A stretch of DNA of 64,000 bases. Origin: Intrasporangium flavum (lineage in GTDB: Bacteria; Actinomycetota; Actinomycetes; Actinomycetales; Dermatophilaceae). Location: assembly GCF_001956915.1 (NCBI RefSeq), contig NZ_MLJO01000011.1, positions 86,247 through 150,246 on the forward strand, read 5' to 3'. Both the position numbers and the translations under genes were made by a program. This document shows positions 45,237 through 53,740 of the stretch, one piece after another (positions within the stretch are counted from its first letter, which is position 1; each line of letters starts with the position of its first letter). The notes below the pieces were generated by a model that made no database searches, was not told where the DNA came from, and was given only the letters and a program-made list of their open reading frames with translations.

Positions 45237-46484
45237 ATGACCGCACCATCGACCTACGGCGTGCACTCGGAGGTCGGCCGGCTGCGCAAGGTGCTCGTGT
45301 GCGCTCCCGGCCTGGCGCACCGCCGCCTCACCCCGACGAACAGCGACGACCTGCTCTTCGACGACGTCATGTGGGTCGAGAACGCCCAGCGCGACCATGC
45401 CGACTTCGTCAACAAGCTGACCCAGCGGGGCGTGGAGGTGGTGGAGCTGCACGACCTGCTCGCCGAGACGATGCAGGACCCGGCGGCGCGGGGCTGGCTG
45501 CTCGACCGCAAGATCGAGCCCAACCACGTCGGGCTCGGCCTCGTCGAGGGCACGCGCGCCTTCCTCGAGTCGGTCACGCCGCGACAGCTGGCGGAGTTCC
45601 TCATCGGTGGGCTCGCCACGAACGACCTCCCCGAGGACTACCGCACGGGCTACATCGCCCTGGCGCGTGAGCAGTCCGGAGCCCGCGAGTACCTGATGCC
45701 GCCCCTGCCCAACACCCTCTACACCCGGGACACGACGTGCTGGCTCTACGGCGGGCTCACGCTCAACCCGCTCTACTGGCCCGCGCGCCACGACGAAACC
45801 CTCGTCTACAAGGCCGTCTACGAGTTCCACCCCGACTACGCCGGGTCGACCGTCTGGTGGGGCGACCCCGAGCAGGACTGGGGCCAGGCCACGTTCGAGG
45901 GCGGCGACATCATGCCGGTCGGCAACGGCGTCGTCCTCATGGGGATGAGCGAGCGCACGTCGCGCCAGGCGATCACGCAGGTCGCGGCGGCCCTGTTCGG
46001 GCAGGGAGCCGCGCAGCGGGTCGTCGTCGCGGGGATGCCGAAGCTGCGGTCGGCCATGCACCTCGACACGGTCTTCACGTTCGTCGACCGCGACGTCGTC
46101 ACGCTCTACCGCACGATCATGGACGCGGTGCACACGTTCACGCTGCTCCCCGCGGACGGGCCGCCCGGCATCGAAGTCGTCGACGAGGGGAGCACGTCCT
46201 TCGTCGACGTCGTCGCCGCCGCCCTGGGGCTGCCCTCGATCCGCGTCATCGACACGGGCGGCGACGTCTACCAGTCCGAGCGGCAGCAGTGGGACAGCGG
46301 CAACAACGCCGTCGCCGTCGAGCCCGGGGTGGTCTTCACCTACGACCGCAACACCGTGACCAACACGTTGCTGCGCAAGGCCGGCATCGAGGTAATCACC
46401 ATCGTCGGCGCCGAGCTCGGCCGGGGCCGCGGCGGCGGCCACTGCATGACGTGCCCGATCGCGCGCGACCCCGTCGAGTTCTGA
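45237..46484 (+). CDS. arcA: arginine deiminase
   Basis: Hydrolyses arginine to citrulline and ammonia. 415 residues. Catalytic Cys403 in [10 protein letters not shown], the Asp/Glu region [10 protein letters not shown] and the catalytic His in MHLDTVFTF, in the order of the family; [18 protein letters not shown] is the standard N-terminus. AGAAGAGG precedes the ATG, 26 bp after arcD. The usual partners arcB and arcC are absent here, so ATP yield from this route would need genes elsewhere. Confidence 0.95.
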   Translation: MTAPSTYGVHSEVGRLRKVLVCAPGLAHRRLTPTNSDDLLFDDVMWVENAQRDHADFVNKLTQRGVEVVELHDLLAETMQDPAARGWLLDRKIEPNHVGLGLVEGTRAFLESVTPRQLAEFLIGGLATNDLPEDYRTGYIALAREQSGAREYLMPPLPNTLYTRDTTCWLYGGLTLNPLYWPARHDETLVYKAVYEFHPDYAGSTVWWGDPEQDWGQATFEGGDIMPVGNGVVLMGMSERTSRQAITQVAAALFGQGAAQRVVVAGMPKLRSAMHLDTVFTFVDRDVVTLYRTIMDAVHTFTLLPADGPPGIEVVDEGSTSFVDVVAAALGLPSIRVIDTGGDVYQSERQQWDSGNNAVAVEPGVVFTYDRNTVTNTLLRKAGIEVITIVGAELGRGRGGGHCMTCPIARDPVEF

Positions 46485-46519
46485 CCGGGCCGAGCGGTGT
46501 GGTCCTCGAGGAGGAGTCG

Positions 46520-47188
46520 ATGACAGACGACGACGAAAAGGCATGGGAGATGAGCAGATTGAGTCCACTGCACCGATTCCGGCTCGCACCCGCCGGCACC
46601 GCGCGGGGCCGCGCCGACCGGCCGCACGCGTCCGGCCCCTCACGTCGGCGACGGCTGGCACGGGCTCTCGTGGCGACGGGCCTCGTGCCCGCAGCGCTCG
46701 TCGTCGCCGCCTGCACCAGCCAGCCGGACAGCACGCAGGCCCGCATCGACAACCCGGCGCGGGGCAACAGCGTCAACGCCCAGGTCGGCAGCATCCGGTT
46801 GCTGGCCACCCGCATCGACGCCCCGGAGGAGCGCAAGGTCCTCGCCGCCACCAGCACTGGACTGTTCACGACGCTCGCCAACGACGGGGCGCAGGACGAC
46901 CGCCTCGTGGCCGTGTCCACCAGCTACGCGACGCGCGCCGTGCTGCGGGACGGCACCGACGGCGCGGAGCGTCCCGTCGACGTGCCGGTGCCCGCCCACG
47001 GCGTCGTGTCGCTGCAGTACCCGGGGCACACCCACATCGAGCTGGTCGACCTCAAGGTCGATGTCCGGGCCGGGCGCCTGCTGCCCGTGCAGTTCCGCTT
47101 CGCCAAGGCCGGTACGGCCACCGTCAACGTCTTCGTCGACGGGTTCGGGCTGCCCACCGTGTCGCCCGTGACGTCCCGCACGAGCTGA
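46520..47188 (+). CDS. PCuAC-like lipoprotein
   Basis: Up to 222 residues. A long Arg-rich N-tail precedes a hydrophobic core and lipobox VVAAC (Cys65 from the ATG at 46520), so a start further inside (ATG at 46550) is possible. The mature domain has the beta-sandwich pattern of copper chaperone PCu(A)C: LAATSTGLFTTLANDG, PAHGVVSLQYPGHTHIELVDL and GRLLPVQFRFAKAGTATVNV. The Met/His copper motif is reduced to a single His-rich spot (HTHIEL), so copper binding is doubtful. GAGGAGGAG precedes the ATG. Confidence 0.72.
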   Translation: MTDDDEKAWEMSRLSPLHRFRLAPAGTARGRADRPHASGPSRRRRLARALVATGLVPAALVVAACTSQPDSTQARIDNPARGNSVNAQVGSIRLLATRIDAPEERKVLAATSTGLFTTLANDGAQDDRLVAVSTSYATRAVLRDGTDGAERPVDVPVPAHGVVSLQYPGHTHIELVDLKVDVRAGRLLPVQFRFAKAGTATVNVFVDGFGLPTVSPVTSRTS

Positions 47189-47266
47189 CGACGCGGCTCC
47201 GCCCCGACGCACCCCGACGCGTCCCGACGCTGACGCGCGCCCGGACATCGGGCAGGCTTGGGCGAC

Positions 47267-47665
47267 ATGAGTGCTGTCACCCTCGAGACGTTGCGCCTGT
47301 TCCTCCACGTCCTGGCCGCCACCGTCTGGGTGGGCGGCCAGATCACCCTCGCCGCCCTCGTCCCGGCGCTCCGCGCGGCCGGGACCGACGTGCCGAAGGC
47401 GGCGGCCAACGCCTTCAACCGGATCGCCTGGCCCGCGTTCGGCGTCCTGCTGCTCACCGGCGTCTGGAACGTCGTGGCCGAGGGCGACAAGGGCCCGGCC
47501 TACGAGCGCACCCTGATGGTGAAGTACACGCTCGTGCTCGCCTCCGGCGTCACCGCCTTCCTCCACGCGCGAGCGGCCTCGCGCCGGGCCATGGCCGTCT
47601 TCGGTGCGCTCACCGGCCTGACCGCGCTGGCCACGCTCTTCGTCGGGATCATGCTCGCGCAGTGA
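47267..47665 (+). CDS. CopD-like small membrane protein
   Basis: 132 residues with four membrane helices. LRLFLHVLAATVWVGGQIT carries the conserved His-in-helix and WVGG motif of CopD/YcnJ-type copper proteins; LMVKYTLVLASGVTAFLHARA supplies a second His. Likely role is copper or haem handling in the membrane, together with the PCuAC-like lipoprotein 78 bp upstream. CAGGCT lies 8 nt before the ATG. Substrate is inference from family. Confidence 0.75.
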   Translation: MSAVTLETLRLFLHVLAATVWVGGQITLAALVPALRAAGTDVPKAAANAFNRIAWPAFGVLLLTGVWNVVAEGDKGPAYERTLMVKYTLVLASGVTAFLHARAASRRAMAVFGALTGLTALATLFVGIMLAQ

Positions 47666-47763
47666 GCCGCGCGCCGCCGGACGAGGACGCGGATCCGAGG
47701 GGTGCGATCGTCCCTTCTCGCGCGCCGCAGGAGCAGACTGGCAGGCAGACGGAAGGACGTCGG

Positions 47764-48333
47764 ATGCCTGAGCTCGTGGTCGACTTCATCACCTCGCTCG
47801 ACGGTTACGGGGCGGCCGACGGCTGGCCGGGCTGGTGGGGCCTGCAGGGGCCCGAGTACCTGGCCTGGCTCGCCGAGAGCCCGGAGGGTGACCACCTCAC
47901 CCTCATGGGGGCGAACACCTACCGGCTCATGCACGCCTTCACCGCGGAGGGCGAGCCGGGGACCGACGTGCTCACCGGCATGTCGAAGGTCGTCTTCTCG
48001 AGCACGCTGACCGAGCCGCTCGAGTGGGAGAACACGACGCTGGTCACCGGGGACGCCGCCGAGGCGGTCCGGGGCATGCGGCAGGACGGCGACCGCCCGA
48101 TGCGCACGATCGGGAGCGTGTCGCTGTGCCGGTCGCTGGTCACGGCGGGCCTCGTCGACCGGTTCCGGGTCGTCATGTTCCCGGTCATCACGGGAGCCAC
48201 CGGCCGCGAGCGGATCTACGACGGGTACCCGGACGTGGCCCTCGACATGATCGACAGCCGCACCTTCGACGGCCGGATCCAGCTGGTCGAGTACGTGCCG
48301 CGGGTGCTGGACGGGCCGCCGCTCCCGTCGTGA
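47764..48333 (+). CDS. dihydrofolate reductase-family (RibD C-terminal domain) protein, copy 3
   Basis: 189 residues. LVVDFITSLDGYGAADGWPGWWGLQGP opens the fold; LMGANTYRLMHAF and TIGSVSLCRSLVTAGLVDRFR correspond to the NADPH-binding strand-helix units. Third such gene in the window (others at 34990 and 35649) but not adjacent to them. Probably an NADPH-dependent reductase of unknown substrate. ATG at 47764 follows GGAAGGACGTCGG. Confidence 0.85.
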   Translation: MPELVVDFITSLDGYGAADGWPGWWGLQGPEYLAWLAESPEGDHLTLMGANTYRLMHAFTAEGEPGTDVLTGMSKVVFSSTLTEPLEWENTTLVTGDAAEAVRGMRQDGDRPMRTIGSVSLCRSLVTAGLVDRFRVVMFPVITGATGRERIYDGYPDVALDMIDSRTFDGRIQLVEYVPRVLDGPPLPS

Positions 48334-48367
48334 CGGGCGCCTGCGGGCCACCAGGCTCCTGCCGGGC

Positions 48368-48772
48368 CTAGGCGGTGGCCGTCCCGACGGCACGCAGGAT
48401 GCTCGAAAGGGCCCGCGGGTGGGCCAGGTCCAGGTCTGCCAGCTCGCCGGGCCGGAACCAGCGCAGGTCGTCGTGCTCCTCGGGTGCCACGTTGACCGGT
48501 TCGCCGTCCCATCTCGTGACGAGGAAGGCGTGCACGTCGAGGGTCGGGTCCTCCACCGGCATCGGGAAGGGCAGCGGGTCGTGGACGAGGACGCCGATCT
48601 CCTCGCGGCACTCCCGCACGACGGCCCGGTCGGGCGACTCCCCGGGCTCGACGTGACCGCCGACGAGGTCCCAGCAGTCGGGGTACCAGCGACGCGACGG
48701 GTGGCGGTGCACGAGCAGCACGTGACCGTCGCGCACGAGCGCCGCGACGGCGATCGGGATCCGGTCGCTCAT
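48368..48772 (-). CDS. NUDIX hydrolase
   Basis: 134 residues. Complete Nudix box G-5x-E-7x-REUxEExGU seen as GGHVEPGESPDRAVVRECREEIGV (about residues 38-61), so it should hydrolyse a nucleoside diphosphate linked to another group with Mg2+. The upstream RYPDCWDLV-like stretch (RWYPDCWDLVGG) is typical of MutT/NUDT-type members. Leaderless start: TAGGGT 6 nt before the ATG. Substrate unknown. Confidence 0.92.
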   Translation of the reverse strand: MSDRIPIAVAALVRDGHVLLVHRHPSRRWYPDCWDLVGGHVEPGESPDRAVVRECREEIGVLVHDPLPFPMPVEDPTLDVHAFLVTRWDGEPVNVAPEEHDDLRWFRPGELADLDLAHPRALSSILRAVGTATA

Positions 48773-48778
48773 GTCGGC

Positions 48779-48784
48779 ACCCTA
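48779..48784 (-). promoter_or_regulatory. -10 element TAGGGT, leaderless start of the NUDIX gene
   Basis: TAGGGT on the minus strand with the 6-nt spacer GCCGAC before ATG at 48772. Confidence 0.6.
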
Positions 48785-48812
48785 GGCGAACCCCTACTGG
48801 CACACTCGCGCC

Positions 48813-49406
48813 ATGAGCACGGGACAGGCGGCGCCGCCCACGACCATCGCGCGTCCCGCCGTGCGCCGGGCCGTGCCCCGTCGCCGCGTCGTGGCGGGGT
48901 GGGTCGCCGCCCTCGTGGCGGCAGGCGTCGTCGGCTGGTGGTGGAGCCACCCGACGGCCCTGGCCGGGAATGGATTCGACATGGGCATGAGGCACTGGAC
49001 GGTCGGCAAGACCTTCTACGCCGCCGTGACGTCGCCACGGCCCGGCGAGCAGACCGGCCTGAGGATCCACTCGGCCTCCGCGACGGCCACCGTCGGCGAG
49101 ATCGAGCAGCCCGGCGCCACGACGATCGCGTTCTACGTCTGCACGCACGCTCCGGCGTCCGACGTCCAGGCCATGCTGATGGCCGGTCCGACCGAGATCG
49201 GCCAGCAGTGCTCCTCCCTCGTTCCCGCCGAGGGAGCGGCCATGAGCCTCGGCGAGAGGCCCTCCCAGCAGCTCGTCATGGCCGTGACGCCGCACCGGCC
49301 GGGACACGTCGCCATCCGCGACGTCACGGTCACCTACAGCCACCGCTGGCAGCGAGGCACCGAGGTCTTGGCCGGGCTGGTCACGCTCGAGGTCGCGACG
49401 CCCTGA
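48813..49406 (+). CDS. membrane-anchored protein of unknown function
   Basis: 197 residues. One helix (about 25-44, VVAGWVAALVAAGVVGWWW) after an Arg-rich N-tail puts the rest outside the cell. The external domain is beta-rich with a GMRHWTVGKTFYAAVTS start and a Cys pair (about 110 and 130). No family recognised. Divergent from the NUDIX gene; CACACT lies 6 nt before the ATG. Confidence 0.65.
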   Translation: MSTGQAAPPTTIARPAVRRAVPRRRVVAGWVAALVAAGVVGWWWSHPTALAGNGFDMGMRHWTVGKTFYAAVTSPRPGEQTGLRIHSASATATVGEIEQPGATTIAFYVCTHAPASDVQAMLMAGPTEIGQQCSSLVPAEGAAMSLGERPSQQLVMAVTPHRPGHVAIRDVTVTYSHRWQRGTEVLAGLVTLEVATP

Positions 49407-49425
49407 AGGCAGAGCCGGCCGCGTC

Positions 49426-49431
49426 TACGCT
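49426..49431 (+). promoter_or_regulatory. -10 element TACGCT, leaderless start of a lipoprotein gene
   Basis: TACGCT with the 6-nt spacer GGAACG before the GTG at 49438. Confidence 0.6.
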
Positions 49432-49437
49432 GGAACG

Positions 49438-50283
49438 GTGGGCCACGGCGGGGACCGGCCGCCCGGTCAGGGCACGACGTCGCGACGCCCCGGGCTGCCC
49501 CACGGGGCCCCCGGGGTCGGACGCCGACGCCTCGCCGCCGTTGCCGGGTGGGTCGGCGCCATGGCAGCCGCGGTGGTCATCTCGGGTTGTACCGCCGCGA
49601 TGCCGCCCGGAGAGGTCGACACCCGCCTGCCGGTGAGCCCCGCGCCCTCCCTGACGACGATCGACCGGATGACCGCCCTGCCCGAGGCGGTCGAGTGCGC
49701 GACCGAGCACCTCGACGGCCGCCGCAGCAGTCTGCCGGGACAGGAGCTGCTCCCACCCGGGTACCCCGGCGCCGTCGCGGTGCGGCTCGTCGTGCCTGGA
49801 AGGGATGCCGCCGACGCCCGCTGCCACCCGACGCTCGTGAACCGGTTCAGCTGCCGCGACACGACGACGTGGGCGGTGCCCGACCCCACCGAGTTCCTCC
49901 TCGCCTTCGGTGCGAACCGGGTCAGGGTCGTCGAGGGGACGTCCACGGCCCGGACGCAGTCGACGGGCGACGGCCGCGCCCCGGCGGCACCGAAGCGGTC
50001 GTTCACCTACGCGGAGTACACGTTGGCCGCCGGCGACCCGCGTGGCGCCGTCGCGTTCGAGCGGCGCGTCTTCGGGACCTGCGCCCTGGCGACCGTCTCG
50101 ACGGTCGGCACCGTGGCGCTGTGCACGGCCTCGGTGGGGACCGAGACCGGCCTCGTCGACGTCGCCTTCCTCGCCACGGGGGACCGGCTGGCGCAGGTGT
50201 CGCTGTCCGGGACCCGGTGGAGCGCCGACGAGCGCGACCGTGCCTGGCAGGCCGTCGCGCTGTACCTCCGGCAGCAGGGGTGA
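49438..50283 (+). CDS. predicted lipoprotein of unknown function
   Basis: 281 residues. A ~30-residue Arg/Gly/Pro-rich tail, a hydrophobic stretch and lipobox ISGC (Cys51) predict an anchored lipoprotein. The exported domain has seven or so cysteines (for example in VECATEHL, ARCHPTL, FSCRDTTT and TCALAT), which suggests disulfide bonds. No family recognised. The GTG start agrees with TACGCT 6 nt upstream. Next to another exported protein of unknown function. Confidence 0.7.
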   Translation: MGHGGDRPPGQGTTSRRPGLPHGAPGVGRRRLAAVAGWVGAMAAAVVISGCTAAMPPGEVDTRLPVSPAPSLTTIDRMTALPEAVECATEHLDGRRSSLPGQELLPPGYPGAVAVRLVVPGRDAADARCHPTLVNRFSCRDTTTWAVPDPTEFLLAFGANRVRVVEGTSTARTQSTGDGRAPAAPKRSFTYAEYTLAAGDPRGAVAFERRVFGTCALATVSTVGTVALCTASVGTETGLVDVAFLATGDRLAQVSLSGTRWSADERDRAWQAVALYLRQQG

Positions 50284-50332
50284 CGGCACGGCCTGGCGGC
50301 CGCGACCGCTCGACCTGGCCGGTGGGTTCGGC

Positions 50333-51349
50333 TCAGGCCGTAGCGGGTTCGCGCACCCCCGACGCGGCGTAGGCGGCGTCGACGAGCTCGGCGCTGGCGA
50401 CCGACCAGGCTGCGTCGGTGAGCACTGGTGTCCCCTGCCGGACGGCCGAGGCGAAGGCCTCGAGCTGGTAGGTGTAGCTGGTCCGGGTGCCGAGGTGCTC
50501 GACGACCTCCGGCTCGCCGTCGCGTCGCAGGACGAGGGAGTCGCCCTCGTGCGGCACCGGGAACATCGGCACGACGAGCTCGCCGGCCGACCCCCGGACC
50601 GTCAGCGACATGTCGCGGTCGGCCGAGTCCATGTCGCTGCCCGCCAGGCCCGTTGCGCCGGAGGGGAACTCGAGGTCGGCGAAGAGGCGCTCATCGACGC
50701 CGGGGCGTCCGGCCCGCGTGTCAGCCCGGGCGGCGACGACGCGCGGCTCGCCGCCGGCGAAGCGTCCGAGCAGCCGCACGCAGGAGAGCGCGTAGCAACC
50801 GAGGTCCATCGTGGCGCCGCCACCGAGCTCGCGCGACCAGCGCGGGTCGTCCTCGGGCGGGGCCGGCATCCGCAGCACCGCCTCGACGCGTTCCACCTCG
50901 CCCACGGCGCCGTCGCCCAGCAGGGCGCAGACCCGCTGGAACAGCGGGTGGTACGGGTAGTGGAACGCCTCCATGAACACGACGCCGGACGCGTGCACGG
51001 CGTCGCGGACGCGTCGGGCCTCGGTGGCGTCGAGGGCCGACGGCTTCTCGGCCAGCACGTGCTTGCCGGCCTCGGCCGCGCGCACGTTCCACTCGGCGTG
51101 CAGCGCGTTGGGCAGCGGGTTGTAGACCGCCTCGACGTCGGGGTCGGCGAGCACCTCGGCGTACGAGCCGAGCACCCGCTCGACGCCGTGCTCGTCGGCG
51201 AACGCGGTTGCGCGCGCCGCGTCGCGGGCGGCGACCGCCACGAGCCGGTGCCCCGTGGCCGCCGCGGGCGCGACGACGCTGAGCGACGTGATCCGGGCTG
51301 CGCCGAGGACGCCGAGCCGCAGCGGCTCGTCCGCCGGGGAACCCGCCAT
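50333..51349 (-). CDS. Gfo/Idh/MocA-family oxidoreductase (third gene of LacI module 1)
   Basis: 338 residues. Nucleotide loop LGVLGAARITSLSVVAPAAA, catalytic Lys in LAEKPSALDA and the FHYPYHPLFQRV stretch seen in dihydrodiol-dehydrogenase-like members. Follows the TIM-barrel isomerase gene with only 2 bp between, so co-transcribed. Probably oxidises or reduces a sugar derivative handled by the two upstream genes. Confidence 0.87.
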   Translation of the reverse strand: MAGSPADEPLRLGVLGAARITSLSVVAPAAATGHRLVAVAARDAARATAFADEHGVERVLGSYAEVLADPDVEAVYNPLPNALHAEWNVRAAEAGKHVLAEKPSALDATEARRVRDAVHASGVVFMEAFHYPYHPLFQRVCALLGDGAVGEVERVEAVLRMPAPPEDDPRWSRELGGGATMDLGCYALSCVRLLGRFAGGEPRVVAARADTRAGRPGVDERLFADLEFPSGATGLAGSDMDSADRDMSLTVRGSAGELVVPMFPVPHEGDSLVLRRDGEPEVVEHLGTRTSYTYQLEAFASAVRQGTPVLTDAAWSVASAELVDAAYAASGVREPATA

Positions 51350-51351
51350 CG

Positions 51352-52338
51352 TCAGATGCCCTTCTCGGCCTCGAGGAGGGTGCCCGCCGCGAAGCGCAGG
51401 CCCTCGAGCTGGTCGAGCTCGCGGTCCTCGTGCTCGATGTTGACCGGCATGTCGGGGTCGACCTTGTGCAGGGCCCGGAGGAACTCGGTCCAGTACGCGG
51501 TGTCGTGGCCGCGTCCCACGGCGACGAAGTCCCACGACGACTGGCTCGGCCAGCCGCTCAGCGTCGTGCCGCCACCCATCGGCAGGTAGTCCGGCGAGCC
51601 CTCGGCGACGCGCGTGAACGCGTCGTCGATGACGCCGTTGACCCTGGCGGCGTCGTTGATCCGGGTGTCCTTGGCGGCCGCGTTGTAGACGAGCTCGCCG
51701 AGGTCGGCGATCGCGAGCACCGGGTCGATGCCCTGCCAGAAGAGGTGGCTCGGGTCCATCTCGGCGCCGACGTGCGTCGCGTCGATCTCCGCCACGAGCC
51801 GGTGCAGGGTGCGCGGGTTGAAGACGACGTTGCCCGGGTGCATCTCGATGGCGACCTTGACGTCGGCGTCGGCAGCGCGCGTTTGGACGTCCTTCCAATA
51901 CGGGACCGCAACGCCCCACTGGTACTCCTGGACGTCGAGGAACGGGCTCCACCACGGCAGCGGGTTCCACACGGGCCCAGTGGTCCCCGGCTCGCTGCCC
52001 GGCGCGCCCGACATCGTCACCAGGCGCTTGACGCCGAGCAGGGCCGCGAGCTCGATCGAGTCGAGGAGGTCCTGCGAGTGCGGGAAGCCGGCCGCGGGGT
52101 GCAGCGGGTTGCCGTTGCAGTTGAGCGCGGTCAGGGTCAGGCCCCGCGAGCTGAACTCGCCGAGGTACTGCTGGCGGGCGTCCTCGCTCGAGCGGAGCTC
52201 CTCGACGGGCAGGTGGATGGGCGGCAGGAAGCCGCCGGAGTTGATCTCGACGCTCGTCAGGCCGAGGCCCTTGATGATGTCGAGGGCCTCGGGGAGCGTC
52301 TTGTCCGCGAGGCAGGCGTTGTAGGCACCGAGCTGCAT
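51352..52338 (-). CDS. TIM-barrel sugar isomerase/epimerase (LacI module 1)
   Basis: 328 residues of the AP-endonuclease-2 fold. LGAYNACLADKTLPEALDI opening, GLTSVEINSGG, metal-ligand Glu in VAIEMHPGNVVFNP, Asp/His in GAEMDPSHLFWQG and Glu in NIEHEDREL. Such proteins beside Gfo/Idh dehydrogenases usually isomerise keto-sugars or inososes. AAAGGACG precedes the ATG. A 65-bp gap separates it from the upstream dehydrogenase of the same operon. Confidence 0.87.
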   Translation of the reverse strand: MQLGAYNACLADKTLPEALDIIKGLGLTSVEINSGGFLPPIHLPVEELRSSEDARQQYLGEFSSRGLTLTALNCNGNPLHPAAGFPHSQDLLDSIELAALLGVKRLVTMSGAPGSEPGTTGPVWNPLPWWSPFLDVQEYQWGVAVPYWKDVQTRAADADVKVAIEMHPGNVVFNPRTLHRLVAEIDATHVGAEMDPSHLFWQGIDPVLAIADLGELVYNAAAKDTRINDAARVNGVIDDAFTRVAEGSPDYLPMGGGTTLSGWPSQSSWDFVAVGRGHDTAYWTEFLRALHKVDPDMPVNIEHEDRELDQLEGLRFAAGTLLEAEKGI

Positions 52339-52403
52339 GGGGGTCGTCCTTTCGTGACGTCGTCGTCGACGGGTGCGCTGGAAGCGGTTGGGGGAGAGAG
52401 GGT

Positions 52404-53585
52404 TCAGGGGGCGACGGAGACGGTCGCGCCGCCCGCTGTGGCCGACCGGGCCACGGCGTCGATGATCTGCAGGTCGCGCAGGCCGTCCTCGAACGGCGCG
52501 ACGGGTGGCAGGCCCTTGATGCCGGCGACCTGCTCGAGGAACGCCCGGGCCTGGTAGCCGAAGAGGTCGCCGACGCCGTACGAGACGCCCGGGAAGTCCA
52601 TCGGCAGTCCGCCCTTGACGTACGGGTGGGCCGGCCCGGCGAGCACCCGGTTGTAGCCGTCGAAGCCGTCCTCGCGGAGCCGGCGGATGACGCTGAGCTC
52701 GGCCGGCCGGTCCATGTCCCACTTGACGCCGCCGTGCTGCGCCATGACCTCGAAGGCCATCGAGTTGGCGTGACCGGGGGCGATGCGTGAGATGGAGAAC
52801 GTGCCGACGGCCCCGTTCTCGAAGTGGGCCGTGAAGGTCGCGACGTCGTCGTTCTCGACCGGCTCGCGCACGTCGGACAGCTCGGCCCGGGCGTGCCCGT
52901 ACGTGGTGCCGAGCGGCAGGGCTCGCTCGGTGACCTTCGTCGTGAAGGTCGCGCCGCCGACCGACAGCATGGGGCCGCAGAGGAACTCGGCCACGTCGAT
53001 GAGGTGGCTGCCGATGTCGGCGAGGGCGCCGGTGCCCGGCCCGCCCTGGTAGCGCCACGCCATCGGCACCTGCGGGCTGAGCGCGTAGTCGCACCAGTAG
53101 CGCCCGTTGAAGTGCGAGATCTCGCCGAGCTCGTCGCGGAGCAGGTCGCGGATGGCGGCGACGGCGGGCTGCCGGCGGTAGACGAACCCGACGCCGGTCA
53201 CCTGGTCGGGGTGGGCCTGCGCCGCCGCCACCATCGCCTGCGCGTCCTCGAGGCTCGCGGCCAGCGGCTTCTCCGACAGCACGTGCTTGCCGGCGGCGAG
53301 GAGCGCCTCGGTGATCTCGCGGTGCAGGTGGTTGGCGACGACGACACTGACCACGTGGACACCGTCGTCGTCGAGCAGCTCGCGCCAGTCGGTGCCGGAG
53401 CGCTCGAAGCCGTAGCGGGTCGCCGCGTCGGACGCGACGGACGCGTCGGCGTCGATGACCGCGACGTATCGGACGGGCGGCAGCGGCGGGTCGAACAGCG
53501 TCGGGGCGGTGCGGTAGCCGGCGCAGTGGGCGCGCCCGGCCATGCCGGCGCCGACGACGGCGACACCGATGGGGGACGTGGTCAT
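52404..53585 (-). CDS. Gfo/Idh/MocA-family oxidoreductase (first gene of LacI module 1)
   Basis: 393 residues. IGVAVVGAGMAGRAHCAGYR opening, catalytic SEKPLAASLEDAQAM, and DIGSHLIDVAEFLCG with the Asp/His active-site pair. The long C-terminal region with YVKGGLPMDFPGVSYGVGDLFGY is typical of a subgroup found beside sugar-isomerase genes. Its promoter (53650-53679) and LacI operator (53634-53647) lie just upstream, and the LacI gene is divergent. Confidence 0.88.
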   Translation of the reverse strand: MTTSPIGVAVVGAGMAGRAHCAGYRTAPTLFDPPLPPVRYVAVIDADASVASDAATRYGFERSGTDWRELLDDDGVHVVSVVVANHLHREITEALLAAGKHVLSEKPLAASLEDAQAMVAAAQAHPDQVTGVGFVYRRQPAVAAIRDLLRDELGEISHFNGRYWCDYALSPQVPMAWRYQGGPGTGALADIGSHLIDVAEFLCGPMLSVGGATFTTKVTERALPLGTTYGHARAELSDVREPVENDDVATFTAHFENGAVGTFSISRIAPGHANSMAFEVMAQHGGVKWDMDRPAELSVIRRLREDGFDGYNRVLAGPAHPYVKGGLPMDFPGVSYGVGDLFGYQARAFLEQVAGIKGLPPVAPFEDGLRDLQIIDAVARSATAGGATVSVAP

Positions 53586-53633
53586 GGTGATGTGCCTCTC
53601 TGGACATCGGTGCGGGAGCTCTGGGCGCTAGGC

Positions 53634-53647
53634 TTAAAGCGCTTTAA
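53634..53647. promoter_or_regulatory. LacI-family operator of module 1
   Basis: Perfect 14-bp palindrome TTAAAGCGCTTTAA with the central CG typical of LacI-family sites, covering the predicted transcription start of the leftward operon. Confidence 0.8.
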
Positions 53648-53649
53648 AG

Positions 53650-53679
53650 AGTCTGCGGGGCGTCCCTCCGCCCTGTCAA
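53650..53679 (-). promoter_or_regulatory. promoter of the module 1 operon
   Basis: Minus strand TTGACA (53679-53674), 18 bp, CAGACT (53655-53650). The start would fall near 53643, inside the palindromic operator. Confidence 0.6.
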
Positions 53680-53740
53680 CGCTTTGTGCTGACAAACTGT
53701 CGAGCGATCGCCGACCCGATCACCCCGACCGAGGAGCCCC

